DNA of 64,000 nt from Flavobacterium sp. 9R (GCF_902506345.1 NZ_LR733413.1:2540617-2604616), one strand, 5' to 3'. Shown: positions 41,377 to 50,571, counted from the stretch's first letter. The notes: generated by a model from the letters alone, not told the origin. Translations and numbers: made by a program.

Positions 41377-43395
41377 TTACCAAATTTTAACACGCTTTTC
41401 TGGTGCTAAATACAAAGAATCTTTAGGTTGTACTTTAAACGCTTCGTAGAATTCCGGTATGTTACGAACCACACCGTTTACTCTAAATTTAGCTGGCGAA
41501 TGTGGATCCGTGGCGATTTGGTTGCGCAAAGAAGCTTCACGCGATTTCTCCAACCAAACTTGTCCCCAACCCAAAAATACACGTTGCACGCCTGTAAAAC
41601 CATCCATCACTGGAGCTTCCTTGCCGTTTAGCGACATTTTGTAAGCTTTTAAGGCAATGGTTAATCCACCCAAATCTCCAATATTTTCTCCCAAAGTAAA
41701 CGCTCCGTTTACATTCAAATCTGGAAAAACTTTGAAGGTATTGTATTGTGCCACCAAAGCATTGGTTTTGGCTTTGAATGCAGCCAAATCTGCTGGCGTC
41801 CACCAGTTTTTCATTACGCCATCTCCGTCAAAAGTACTCCCTTGATCGTCAAATCCGTGACCAATTTCGTGACCGATTACAGCCCCGATTCCACCATAAT
41901 TTACGGCATCGTCTGCTTCTAAATTAAAGAAAGGCGCTTGCAAAATAGCCGCTGGAAATACAATTTCGTTTAGCGTTGGGTTGTAGTAAGCGTTTACCGT
42001 TTGTGGTGTCATTCCCCACTCGGTTCTGTCTACAGGCTTACCTAATTTGGCAATCATTCTGTTGTATTCAAAGGCTTTCGCACGGGCACGGTTGCCATAC
42101 AAATCATTCTTTACTACTTTCATAGAAGAATAATCTTTCCATTGGTCTGGATAACCAATTTTGATCATAAATTTATCCACTTTAGCCAAGGCTTCTTTTT
42201 TGGTTTTAGCACTCATCCAATCCAAATTTTTAATGCTTTCGGCATAGGCTTTCAACAAGTTTTTCACCAATTCGGTCATACGCTCTTTGGCTTCAGGTGT
42301 AAAATGTTTTTTCACATAGACTTTCCCGATGATTTCGCCCAAACCACCATTTACGGCATTCACGGCTCTTTTCCAATCCTCTTCTTGCTCTGGAGTTCCG
42401 TACAATATTTTATTATAAAACTCAAAATCCTCTTTATCCAAAGCAGTGGTCAAACTACTCGCGCTCTTATTGATCAATCCCCATTTCAAATAAGTTTTCC
42501 AAGTATCAATTGGTGTATTTTTGATCAAGCCGTTCAAGTTTTTAGTATACGCCACTTGCGATAAAACAAGGCTTTTTTCTTTATCCATTCCCGCTTTTTT
42601 GAGCATAGCCGACCAATCAAAATCTGGCATCACCGTTTTCAAGTCTTTGATGGCGTATTTGTTGTACAAAGCTGCGGTATTTCTTGTTTCTTCTTTGGTC
42701 ATTTGGATCTTCGCTATAGCTGTTTCCAAGTCCATAATTTTTGCCGCATTTTCTTTTGGATTAGCAATCCCTCCTAATTGAAGTTTTTTCTCAATATGCG
42801 CCACATATTTTTTACGAATATCCGCTGTTTTGGCATCGCTTTGAAGATAATATTCACGTTCTGGTAAGCCCAAGCCACCTTGCCAAGTCATCAAAGTGTA
42901 TTGTTTTGGATCCTTAAAATCCTCTGTAACTGCAATCGAAAACGGCACAGAAAGCCCCGTTCTATTGGCTTCGCCAAAATAAGCCGCCAAATCCGAATAG
43001 GTAGCAATCGCGTCTATGGCTTTTAATTCGGGTTGAAGTGGTGTAATCCCTTTGGCGTCTCGGTCTTTTCGGTTCAAAAATGAATTGTAGAAGTCACCGA
43101 TTTTTTGCTCATCCGAACCTTCAGAAAAATTCCCTTTCGAAGCTTCTTCGATAATCGTTTTTACGTCTTTTTGAGCTTGTTCGTACAGCATATAACCCGC
43201 ACCATAATTGGATTTATCGGCAGGAATTTTGGTATTTTTTACCCAAGTTCCGTTGACATAAGCCGCAAAATTGTCTCCCGGTTTCACTAAAGTATCCATA
43301 TTTTTTTGGAGTATTCCCGAAACCAGCTCTGGTTTTTTATCGCAAGAAGCCAAAATCAATGTGGCCGCCAAAAGCGATAGTTTGATGTTTTTCAT
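41377..43395 (-). CDS. M13 family zinc endopeptidase lipoprotein (PepO/neprilysin-like)
   Basis: A 672-residue lipoprotein (signal ending LAATLILASC) with the complete M13 peptidase fold. An N-terminal helical domain (NFAAYVNGTWVKNTKIPADKS) precedes NAYYNPTLNEIVFPAAILQAPFF, the zinc motif HEIGHGFDD, the third ligand region ENIGDLGGL, and a C-terminal end RVKIW; the final Trp is conserved in the family. It cleaves short peptides outside the cytoplasm. It is a single gene, convergent with HigBA. Confidence 0.94.
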   Translation of the reverse strand: MKNIKLSLLAATLILASCDKKPELVSGILQKNMDTLVKPGDNFAAYVNGTWVKNTKIPADKSNYGAGYMLYEQAQKDVKTIIEEASKGNFSEGSDEQKIGDFYNSFLNRKDRDAKGITPLQPELKAIDAIATYSDLAAYFGEANRTGLSVPFSIAVTEDFKDPKQYTLMTWQGGLGLPEREYYLQSDAKTADIRKKYVAHIEKKLQLGGIANPKENAAKIMDLETAIAKIQMTKEETRNTAALYNKYAIKDLKTVMPDFDWSAMLKKAGMDKEKSLVLSQVAYTKNLNGLIKNTPIDTWKTYLKWGLINKSASSLTTALDKEDFEFYNKILYGTPEQEEDWKRAVNAVNGGLGEIIGKVYVKKHFTPEAKERMTELVKNLLKAYAESIKNLDWMSAKTKKEALAKVDKFMIKIGYPDQWKDYSSMKVVKNDLYGNRARAKAFEYNRMIAKLGKPVDRTEWGMTPQTVNAYYNPTLNEIVFPAAILQAPFFNLEADDAVNYGGIGAVIGHEIGHGFDDQGSTFDGDGVMKNWWTPADLAAFKAKTNALVAQYNTFKVFPDLNVNGAFTLGENIGDLGGLTIALKAYKMSLNGKEAPVMDGFTGVQRVFLGWGQVWLEKSREASLRNQIATDPHSPAKFRVNGVVRNIPEFYEAFKVQPKDSLYLAPEKRVKIW

Positions 43396-43519
43396 AAAGT
43401 GTTTTTTTGATTAAGGCTAATCTAATGGTTATTTAATTATTGGTATTGGTATGCTTTCCTAACGATTTGTTACATTATTTTGAAAATGAAAGCTTTGAAT
43501 TGGTTTTTGTAACAGAAAA

Positions 43520-44773
43520 TTACTTTTTTCCGTATTCCGAAGCGATTAAATTCGCTACCAATCGACCGGATTTCATTGCGGCATTGATGGAACCGTTTAA
43601 CAAATGATCCCCACAACAGTATAGATTGGGAGCCAATTTCAGTTCCGATTCCGAAACCTCATCTTGGAGTACTGGTAACTTGGGTAACGCATACGCAATG
43701 GTATAAGTTTTCAAATGCGACCAATTTTCGACTTGATTTCCAAACCAAGGTCGCAATTCTGCTTTGATGTTTTGAGACCATTCGGCATCGCTGAGATCAT
43801 AAGCTCCATTGCAAGACACCGAAATCAAAACCTTCCCTTCAGGAGCATAGGCTTTACTTATGTTGGTCATCACCGTGAGGTTATTCACCCATTGTTTGTT
43901 TTCAGAAGCATTCAAAATAACCACCGCTTGATGAGAAGGCGCTACCGTAGCTTGAAAATAGACATTGGTTACCGAATGATGATCCGTAATTGCATTTTCT
44001 TTATGTTTCGAAAGTAAAGCATTGGCCTCAGTCGCAATCACAATAACATCCGAAGTGATTTCCAAACCTTCACTGGTCACGATTGTTACATCTTGAATAG
44101 CAGTGACATTAGTATGAAACATAAAAGTATTCGAAGGCAATTGATCCGCCAATTGTTTTGAAATTTCCTCCATACCCAATGCCGGAATAGCCGCATCGCC
44201 CTCGGAAAACATTTTCATTACAAAATCAAACATTCGGTTGGGTGTCGAAAATTCGTTTTCTAGAAAAATCCCAGAGAAAAACGGTTTGTAAAAACGATTG
44301 ATCATTTTGGCACTGAAACCGTAGTCCGAAAGTTGCGCCAAGCTGGATTGTTGCTCTTGCGAAAAAATCTTCTGAATCGATTTGCCTAGCAATTTTTGCT
44401 TCAATACAAAAGTGTTGATTTTATCTTTAAGCGAACCAACAGGAGCCAAAACCGTTGCCAAAAAAGCCGACGGTCTTCGGAACGGATCCGCAAGGTCAAA
44501 TTGACCACCGTCATACAAAACGGTAGCGCCCGGCAAAAAAGTTTTGAGCTGCAACGCCTCATAATTCAAAAGACTTTGAGCCTCTGGATAAGAAGTAAGC
44601 AAGACCTGAAACCCGCGATCTAGCCTAAATCCCTCCACCATATCCGTCTTGATGCGTCCGCCGGGTCGATCACTAGCCTCTATAATTTTTACAGAAAATC
44701 CTTGACGGTGCAAATGCAAAGCCGCCGAAAGCCCCGAAATTCCTGCGCCAATAATGGTTACCTTTGGTTTCAT
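43520..44773 (-). CDS. FAD-dependent amine oxidase/protoporphyrinogen-oxidase-like protein
   Basis: A 417-residue flavoprotein. The ADP-binding motif GAGISGLSAALHLHRQGFSV with EASDRPGGR, the FxLDRGFQVLLTSYPEA segment and the C-terminal YCCGDHLLNGSINAAMKSGR fit the NAD(P)/FAD-dependent oxidoreductases related to phytoene desaturase and monoamine oxidase. Substrate unknown. It lies upstream of the M13 gene in the same direction with a 124-bp gap, and its upstream region is occupied by repeats. Confidence 0.85.
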   Translation of the reverse strand: MKPKVTIIGAGISGLSAALHLHRQGFSVKIIEASDRPGGRIKTDMVEGFRLDRGFQVLLTSYPEAQSLLNYEALQLKTFLPGATVLYDGGQFDLADPFRRPSAFLATVLAPVGSLKDKINTFVLKQKLLGKSIQKIFSQEQQSSLAQLSDYGFSAKMINRFYKPFFSGIFLENEFSTPNRMFDFVMKMFSEGDAAIPALGMEEISKQLADQLPSNTFMFHTNVTAIQDVTIVTSEGLEITSDVIVIATEANALLSKHKENAITDHHSVTNVYFQATVAPSHQAVVILNASENKQWVNNLTVMTNISKAYAPEGKVLISVSCNGAYDLSDAEWSQNIKAELRPWFGNQVENWSHLKTYTIAYALPKLPVLQDEVSESELKLAPNLYCCGDHLLNGSINAAMKSGRLVANLIASEYGKK

Positions 44774-45016
44774 ATATGTAAAAGTTATTTGTTACGCCTT
44801 TTTTTATAGCTGTTTGTTTGCAACAAAGCTGTTGTTAATGGCGATTTCATAGTTCTGAATCTATTGATGTCCTCACAAAACTACGCTTTAATTTATTCGA
44901 TCACAATAGTTTCGGCGGAACAAAAAAGCCAAGTTATCATCGCCTCAAAATGCATCCTAATGAAAAAATAAATAGGTCGACTAGACTCCAACAATAGCAG
45001 TATTGTTCATAGCATT

Positions 45017-45119
45017 TGGAGCACACGAACGGTCTTTACCACACGACTCCTCCCGTGATCCGCTATATCTTTGCTGCCGAACCCCGTCAGCAAAGGATGC
45101 CGCTCCTCCCGAGGCTAAT
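45017..45119. repeat. REP-like intergenic element, copy 5
   Basis: GGAGCACACGAACGG, CCGCTATATCTTTGCTG, central CCGAACCCCGTCAGCAAAGG and CGCTCCTCCCGAGGCTA; a near match to copy 4. A further short palindrome of the CCTGCAAGGTTTT/AAAACCTTGTAGG type follows at 45168-45195. Outside these, 44774-45263 shows nothing I can support. Confidence 0.8.
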
Positions 45120-45263
45120 CGAGACGTATTGTTTAAATAACGCGTAGTATAAGCTATAAACCTAGCTCCTGCAAGGTTTTTAAAACCTTGTAGGTGTTTT
45201 AGTCTTTACTTAGAAACTGCTATAAAATAAATAGTTTGATTATGTTTTGTAGGAATAATTGAA

Positions 45264-45271
45264 TATATTTG
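45264..45271 (+). promoter_or_regulatory. -7 box upstream of the coiled-coil membrane protein gene
   Basis: TATATTTG, an exact TAnnTTTG match. A TTTG at 45246 is 14 bp upstream and another at 45235 is 25 bp upstream, so the -33 element is uncertain. Its place supports a translation start downstream rather than at 45269. Confidence 0.4.
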
Positions 45272-45385
45272 AAAGAACATAAAACAAGATTAAGCTTTGC
45301 TTGGCTCCCTGATTATGGATGTATATACAAGGTCTATTTAGACTATAAACAACTTGGCAATAAGATTAATAAATATAAAAAAAAG

Positions 45386-45898
45386 ATGCATTTTAACAGA
45401 AAAAGACATTTCATTCTAAAGAAATTAGTAGAAAAACGCAATACTAAAATTGATGTTAGAAATGCTAGAATAGACGCAAATGAAATAGGTTTAAGTTTAG
45501 ATGAAATTGACCGTTTTTTAAAAGTTACTAGTACAGAAAGAGAGTTAATTCTTTCTGAGTTATACAAAAATGATGAAATAATTTCTTTTTCTCTTTCTGT
45601 AAATGGATGTTTTATAAATGAAAATGGTGTTTCTTCATTCTCAAATAAAAAGTATTTAAAAAAAAATGAAGACATAATTATTAATTGGTTTAAACTTTTT
45701 GTTCAAATTGTTATACCTGTATTAGCTCTATTGGTTGCTGTATTATCATTAACAGCTAAATTTACAATATTAAAAATGCAATCCGATAAAGAACTACAAG
45801 AAATAAAATATGTAATGAAAGAGCAAAAAAAACGTATTGAAGAATTGGAAAAAAAAACAGGAGCTCATCCATATCATAAAAAAAATAACTCTAAATAA
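45386..45898 (+). CDS. Hypothetical membrane protein with C-terminal coiled coil
   Basis: A 170-residue protein. The Lys/Arg-rich N-terminal part (MHFNRKRHFILKKLVEKRN) and a helix-turn-helix-like segment (IGLSLDEIDRFLKVTSTERELILSEL) may form a small winged-helix-like domain. One membrane helix (FVQIVIPVLALLVAVLSLTA) and a charged coiled coil (KEQKKRIEELEKKTG) follow. The frame is open to 45269, but that start overlaps a promoter box; ATG 45386 fits better. The gene is very A/T-rich and lies in a repeat-rich region, which suggests an accessory gene. No function known. Confidence 0.6.
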   Translation: MHFNRKRHFILKKLVEKRNTKIDVRNARIDANEIGLSLDEIDRFLKVTSTERELILSELYKNDEIISFSLSVNGCFINENGVSSFSNKKYLKKNEDIIINWFKLFVQIVIPVLALLVAVLSLTAKFTILKMQSDKELQEIKYVMKEQKKRIEELEKKTGAHPYHKKNNSK

Positions 45899-45993
45899 TC
45901 TCTTTTATTCCCCGTTAGTGCGAGCGTCACGCTCGTACCCAATATAAAAATAGTTTATAAACTTCAACATTCTCGAGACAAATCTGAAATATT

Positions 45994-46001
45994 TATCTTT
46001 G
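45994..46001 (+). promoter_or_regulatory. -7 box upstream of the orphan antitoxin gene
   Basis: TATCTTTG, an exact TAnnTTTG match 90 bp before the ATG. A GCGAGCGT/ACGCTCG hairpin lies just upstream (45920-45936). Confidence 0.4.
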
Positions 46002-46090
46002 TGCGCACGAGCCAGAGGCATCGCGCTAGCTGTTGAACATAATTCTACTATAACTATTTAGGAATTTTTTCAACAGAAAAACGAATAACT

Positions 46091-46390
46091 ATGAAAGAGT
46101 ATAAAAACATTCAAACTTTTGATCAACTTATTGAAGTTGAACACGGAAAAATTGGTACAGAAAGCAGAAATACTTACGAAGAAAAATCTCAGATGTTTAT
46201 CATTAGTGAAATGCTCAAAGAAGCCAGAAGAGAAGCCAAAATCACACAAGAAGAGCTTGCTGCAAAAACAGGTACCAAGAAAAGCTACATTTCGAGAATT
46301 GAAAATGGAAAAGGAAACATTCAGCTCTCCACACTAATCAGAATTTTCGAAATTGGGTTGAATAAACGAATTGGGTTCACTTTTTTATAA
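46091..46390 (+). CDS. Orphan HigA/XRE-type antitoxin-like regulator
   Basis: A 99-residue protein with an Xre helix-turn-helix (SEMLKEARREAKITQEELAAKTGTKKSYISRIENG then IQLSTLIRIFEIGLNKRIGF). The N-terminal segment and Xre core match antitoxins that normally follow a RelE-type toxin in flavobacteria. Here the 190 bp upstream contain no toxin frame, only a hairpin and promoter box. It may be a solitary repressor, or the remainder of a toxin-antitoxin pair that lost its toxin. Confidence 0.8.
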   Translation: MKEYKNIQTFDQLIEVEHGKIGTESRNTYEEKSQMFIISEMLKEARREAKITQEELAAKTGTKKSYISRIENGKGNIQLSTLIRIFEIGLNKRIGFTFL

Positions 46391-46428
46391 AAAAACTTTA
46401 AGACAAAGACATCGCTCTAGCGAAGGAG

Positions 46429-46464
46429 AACAGCATATAGTATTAAAACGATAGTGCTGTTTTA
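46429..46464 (+). terminator. Terminator after the orphan antitoxin gene
   Basis: AACAGCA (46429-46435) and TGCTGTT (46455-46461), with partly complementary sequence between them, followed by a short T-rich tract. Confidence 0.5.
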
Positions 46465-46486
46465 TTATGAAAACAAAACATTCTCA

Positions 46487-46600
46487 CCTAGACCCGATTG
46501 TAGTGGAAATCCTTATGGCCCGGGGTTCGGGGCATAAGATTATAACGGAAAGCGGGACAACTCGTGTGGTACGCAAAGAAGTGCTGCTCCAAAAAAAATA
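46487..46600. repeat. REP-like intergenic element, copy 6 (diverged)
   Basis: ACCCGATTGTAGTGGAAATC, a central TTATGGCCC/GGGGCATAA hairpin, GATTATAACGGAAAGCGGGA and a final GTGCTGCTCC. It shares the layout and the end words of the other copies but differs in detail. Confidence 0.7.
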
Positions 46601-46646
46601 AACACGAATGGGCACGAATTCGTAGTCAAATGGTAGTCCCTTCTTC

Positions 46647-46713
46647 AACCCTGTCAGAGTTTTGAACTCTGACAGGGTTAAATAAAAAAAGTCTAGCTTT
46701 CACTAGACTTTTT
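46647..46713. terminator. Two hairpins after the M1 peptidase gene
   Basis: AACCCTGTCAGAG/CTCTGACAGGGTT (46647-46679) and AAAAGTCTAG/CTAGACTTTT (46687-46712). The second is a good minus-strand terminator 18 bp after the M1 stop. With copy 6 of the REP-like element they account for the 46391-46730 gap. Confidence 0.75.
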
Positions 46714-46730
46714 AAGATATTTCGAAAAAA

Positions 46731-48605
46731 TTATTTCAGTTCCAAAATGTTGTTGGCGGGTTTTACATCGGCTAGTAAACCACTAGGATCGATGGTGATT
46801 TTTTTGATGGCTGACTTGGGTTTGCCAATCATTAATTCATAGGTGGGATACGCCCAAGCCCAATCTTTGGCCACCGTTCTTTTGATGGCTGGCGTTGGAT
46901 TTTCTTTTTCAAAACTCATCATTCGCAACGGAATGTAGAAGCTTTCGGTAGTGCCATCGGTGTATTCTACATACAAATCGATAGGCATTGGCATACGCCC
47001 GATACGTTCTAACGTCACCACGGTTTTTCCGGAGGCGTCTTTGGCGTCTTTTATGGCGTAATCAATCGTGTTGGTGGTTTGGGTCCAGTCGGTCAAATAC
47101 CAGTCCAAATTGGCGCCAGAAATGCGTTCTGCGCTTCTTTTGATATCATTTGGCGTTGGATGTTTGAATTGAAAGTCTTGGTAGTACTTTTTTAGGGTTT
47201 TCAATAGGTTGTCTTTCCCAATCAAATAACCCAATTGCGTTAAGAAAACTTCGCCTTTGCTGTAAGAGGTAATGCTGTACCAACGGTTTTTGTCGAAACG
47301 ATCGGCGTGCGTGCTTTGAGGCTGCTCTTCACCAGAATTGGCCATAGCAAGGTAACCTTTGTAAGCATTAATAAAAGGATTTTCAACGGGCTTATCGGAA
47401 ATGGCATTCAGACCAAAATCTTCCAAAAACGAGGTGAATCCTTCGTCCATCCATCCGTGTTTAGATTCGTTAGACGCCAAAACGTGTTGGAACCAAGAAT
47501 GCGCCATTTCGTGACCCGTAACTCCTAATAAACCTTCGAAAGTTCCTTCGCCTAAAATCAAAGTGCACATTGCGTACTCCATTCCGCCGTCGCCTCCCTG
47601 AATTACAGAATATTGCTTGTAAGGATAGTTGCCAACGGTTTCATTATAGATTTCCATTAGCTTTGCGGTTTTGGGTTGCAAGGCTTTCCAATTGGCAATT
47701 ATCTTTGGATTGTTTTTGTACAAAAAGTGTAAATCGACATTGTTCGGTCCTTTTATCACATCGTGCAAATAGTCTTTGTCGGCAGCCCAAGTAAAATCGT
47801 GCACGTCTGGAGCATAAAAATGCCAAGTCAGCGTTTTTGCTTTTTTGTTGACTGGCACCGTAACACCAGCATCTTGGTAGCCATAACCAATGTTGTTTTT
47901 GTTTTGCAAGTAACCCGATCCGCCCAAAACGTAGGCCTTGTCAATCGTAATTTTCACATCAAAATTACCCCAAACACCGTGAAATTCACGAGCGATATAC
48001 GGATCGGCATGCCAACCTTCAAAATCGAATTCGGCCATTTTTGGGTACCATTGCGTCATCGATAATTCAACACCTTCTTTGTTATTGCGCCCAGAACGAC
48101 GAATTTGAACGGGAACTTGTCCTTCAAAATCTAGAGTGAAAATCGTTTTTGCGCCTGGTAATAAAGGCTTAGCCAAAGTAACTTCGAGTATCGTTCCAAC
48201 TTCTTTCGCCGAAGCCGCTACTCCATCTTGTTTAAAATTAGCAATATGCAAAAAACCAATTTCGTTGGGTTTCAAATCTTTGATGCGGCTTTGTTTGGTT
48301 TCCACTCCATTTACCGTGGCTTTGTGCACCATACGCGCATCAGGATCTTTGATGCTTTGGATTCTCGCATCCATTTCGCTTCCAGGTGAAAAAGCATTGG
48401 GATACAAATGATAGAAAACTCTAGTCAAGGTCTCAGGCGAATTATTGGTGTACACCAATTCTTGTTTGCCTTTGTATTGATAGGTTTTGACATCCATTGA
48501 CACCTCCATTTTGTAATCGACGTGCTGTTGCCAATAGCTAGTGTTTTGAGCCGAAAGCCATCCAAAAACGGATAATAAAAAGGAGACTAAAACTATTTTT
48601 TTCAT
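46731..48605 (-). CDS. M1 family zinc aminopeptidase, exported
   Basis: A 624-residue protein with signal peptide (MKKIVLVSFLLSVFGWLSAQ), an N-terminal beta domain (YQYKGKQELVYTNNSPE) and the gluzincin core: GGMEYAMCTL, HEMAHSWFQH and the downstream Glu in GWMDEGFTSFLEDF. Together these make a typical M1 peptidase of Bacteroidota. It removes N-terminal residues from peptides in the periplasm or outside. The MITE-like repeat copy 2 lies in its upstream region. Confidence 0.93.
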   Translation of the reverse strand: MKKIVLVSFLLSVFGWLSAQNTSYWQQHVDYKMEVSMDVKTYQYKGKQELVYTNNSPETLTRVFYHLYPNAFSPGSEMDARIQSIKDPDARMVHKATVNGVETKQSRIKDLKPNEIGFLHIANFKQDGVAASAKEVGTILEVTLAKPLLPGAKTIFTLDFEGQVPVQIRRSGRNNKEGVELSMTQWYPKMAEFDFEGWHADPYIAREFHGVWGNFDVKITIDKAYVLGGSGYLQNKNNIGYGYQDAGVTVPVNKKAKTLTWHFYAPDVHDFTWAADKDYLHDVIKGPNNVDLHFLYKNNPKIIANWKALQPKTAKLMEIYNETVGNYPYKQYSVIQGGDGGMEYAMCTLILGEGTFEGLLGVTGHEMAHSWFQHVLASNESKHGWMDEGFTSFLEDFGLNAISDKPVENPFINAYKGYLAMANSGEEQPQSTHADRFDKNRWYSITSYSKGEVFLTQLGYLIGKDNLLKTLKKYYQDFQFKHPTPNDIKRSAERISGANLDWYLTDWTQTTNTIDYAIKDAKDASGKTVVTLERIGRMPMPIDLYVEYTDGTTESFYIPLRMMSFEKENPTPAIKRTVAKDWAWAYPTYELMIGKPKSAIKKITIDPSGLLADVKPANNILELK

Positions 48606-48647
48606 ACTTTTTTATTTATTATGACCCGTTAAGTGAAACTTTTTTTT

Positions 48648-48788
48648 ACCACATAGAGACATAGGGTTTATAGTTTTTAATAGAATGAAAATAGACGTTT
48701 TACTATTCACATAGCCATCTATGTGCGAAATAAAACTATTTCTATTCCTTCTTTGTTTAATTAGCTTTGACCTATGTTTCTATGTGGT
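48648..48788. repeat. 141-bp MITE-like repeat, copy 2
   Basis: It begins ACCACATAGAGACATAG and ends CCTATGTTTCTATGTGGT, an almost perfect terminal inverted repeat. Internal sequence (ATAGACGTTTTACT, CACATAGCCAT) matches copy 1 at 12574, and both are 141 bp long. Confidence 0.85.
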
Positions 48789-48839
48789 TATAATTTATTT
48801 GAAATTCACCAACGGTTTATTATTATTCATAACAAGGTT

Positions 48840-50435
48840 TTATCCTTGGATTTTCAGTTTTGCTTTTGGATTTTTACTCAATTGCTCTGCCATTTTAAAA
48901 GCATTATAGGCATTAATCATTGAAGCCGATTTGCCTACTTCGGTAGCGTTTTTCAATTCTTTCTTTTCGCCAACAACTACTTTTGATGGTAATGGTGTTC
49001 CAGAACTCATCAAAATTTGTTTTACTTGTTTGGCTGATAATTTTGGGAAATAAGAACGAATCATTGCCGCTACACCCGCTACATTTGGAGAAGCCATTGA
49101 AGTTCCTTGCAAATATTTGTATTTGTTATTCGGGATGGTAGCATAGATTTCTTCACCTGGAGCAAAAACGTCTACATTGAAAGCGCCATAATTTGAAAAA
49201 GAAGCAATTACTCCTTCGCCATAGTTATAGTTTAAAGCGCCAACCGTGATTACATTCGAAGCAAATTCTATTTTATTATCGTCTGAATCATTTGGGAAAT
49301 TAGCATTTTCGGCTAAATCTATATTAAGTCCATCATTACCCGCTGCGTGTACAAAAAGCACATCCTTTTTCTCAGCATATTTGATAGCGTCATACACCCA
49401 TTGCTTGTGTGGTGAGAAACTTTTTCCAAAACTTCCGTTAATGACTTTCGCTCCATTGTCTACCGCATAACGAATAGCCAAAGCAATGTCTTTATCATAT
49501 TCATCTCCATCTGGAACGGCACGAATGGTCATAATCTCAACATTGTTGGCAATTCCATCTCCACCTAAATTGTTGTTTCGTGATTGTGCAACAATCCCCG
49601 CAACGTGAGTCCCGTGTAAAGCCTCTTCTTTGTCTGGACCAAAAACAATATTGTTACCGTATTTGGTGTTTTTGATGTCGTCTGGATTGTCGCCAACCGC
49701 TTTACGTCCGTCTAACTCCAAATTCAAATTGTAGTTCAATTGATCGTAGACATACTTACGGTATTCTTCGATTTGCCCTTTAAAGTCTGCTCCAGCATTG
49801 GTCAAAATTTGAGTCATCACGGCTTTCGCATTGGTCAACTCAGGCTCTGTAGTCGTAATAGCTTTTACTTCATCTAGCGTATATACCTCTTTTTGAAGGT
49901 GTTTTTGCACGACTTTATCAACATTGATAATAAAATCAACTTGTTGCTTACCTTGCATCGCCTCAGCATATTTTTTATCATAGGCTGCTTTGGCTTGCTT
50001 GTAAGTAGCTGAACCATCGTCACCTTTTTTGACAACACGCGTCATTTCTAAGGTTTCGTGCAAATCGTTGCCCAAGAAATTCCATCCGTGTACATCGTCA
50101 ATAAACCCATTCTTGTCATCGTCAATACCGTTGCCAGCAATTTCTTTTTTGTTGGTCCAAAGCACTGATTTCAGGTCTTCGTGCTCGATATCCACTCCAG
50201 AATCGATGATTCCCACAATGACTTTTTTTCCTTTTTTATCTTTGATTAATTCCGCATACATTTTGTCGACGCTCATCCCAGGTATGCTGTCTTTCCCCAA
50301 ATCTAAATGCGACCAACGTTGCAATTCTTTCTCGGTTAATTTTCCTTTTTTACCGGTAAATGTCTGTGCGTTCCCTGATAAACAAAAGGCCAAAGCAACT
50401 GCCAAAGCCCATTGGGTATATTTCATTTTTTTCAT
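48840..50435 (-). CDS. S8 family subtilisin-like serine peptidase, exported
   Basis: A 531-residue protease with signal peptide (MKYTQWALAVALAFCLSGNAQ). The catalytic Asp lies in GIIDSGVDIEHEDL, His in HGTHVAGIVAQ, the oxyanion Asn near FVHAAGNDG and Ser in GTSMASPNVAGVAA. An insertion of about 140 helical residues separates the Asp and His blocks, seen in many Bacteroidota S8 peptidases. No C-terminal secretion-sorting domain is visible, so it is probably periplasmic or on the membrane. ATG 50435 (or 50426) starts the signal peptide; the frame extends to 50528. Confidence 0.92.
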   Translation of the reverse strand: MKKMKYTQWALAVALAFCLSGNAQTFTGKKGKLTEKELQRWSHLDLGKDSIPGMSVDKMYAELIKDKKGKKVIVGIIDSGVDIEHEDLKSVLWTNKKEIAGNGIDDDKNGFIDDVHGWNFLGNDLHETLEMTRVVKKGDDGSATYKQAKAAYDKKYAEAMQGKQQVDFIINVDKVVQKHLQKEVYTLDEVKAITTTEPELTNAKAVMTQILTNAGADFKGQIEEYRKYVYDQLNYNLNLELDGRKAVGDNPDDIKNTKYGNNIVFGPDKEEALHGTHVAGIVAQSRNNNLGGDGIANNVEIMTIRAVPDGDEYDKDIALAIRYAVDNGAKVINGSFGKSFSPHKQWVYDAIKYAEKKDVLFVHAAGNDGLNIDLAENANFPNDSDDNKIEFASNVITVGALNYNYGEGVIASFSNYGAFNVDVFAPGEEIYATIPNNKYKYLQGTSMASPNVAGVAAMIRSYFPKLSAKQVKQILMSSGTPLPSKVVVGEKKELKNATEVGKSASMINAYNAFKMAEQLSKNPKAKLKIQG

Positions 50436-50571
50436 TGATGAAGTATTAGAATTAGTTTTTCTTTCCAAAAATAAGAGAAGTGAATTAGATAGCGTGCAAT
50501 TGTTAACTGTTTTTTGTGAGAAAAGCAACTTGCATCTATTTCAAACCCTCTTTATTGATAGGCGTTTGTTT

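Noticed and set aside
45168..45195. Palindrome CCTGCAAGGTTTT/AAAACCTTGTAGG considered as a terminator
   Set aside because: No gene ends next to it; similar short palindromes are scattered in such genomes, so it is treated as part of the repeat-rich spacer.
46403..46425. ATCGCTCTAGCGA word after the orphan antitoxin as an attachment site
   Set aside because: No second copy or integrase nearby; too short to support.
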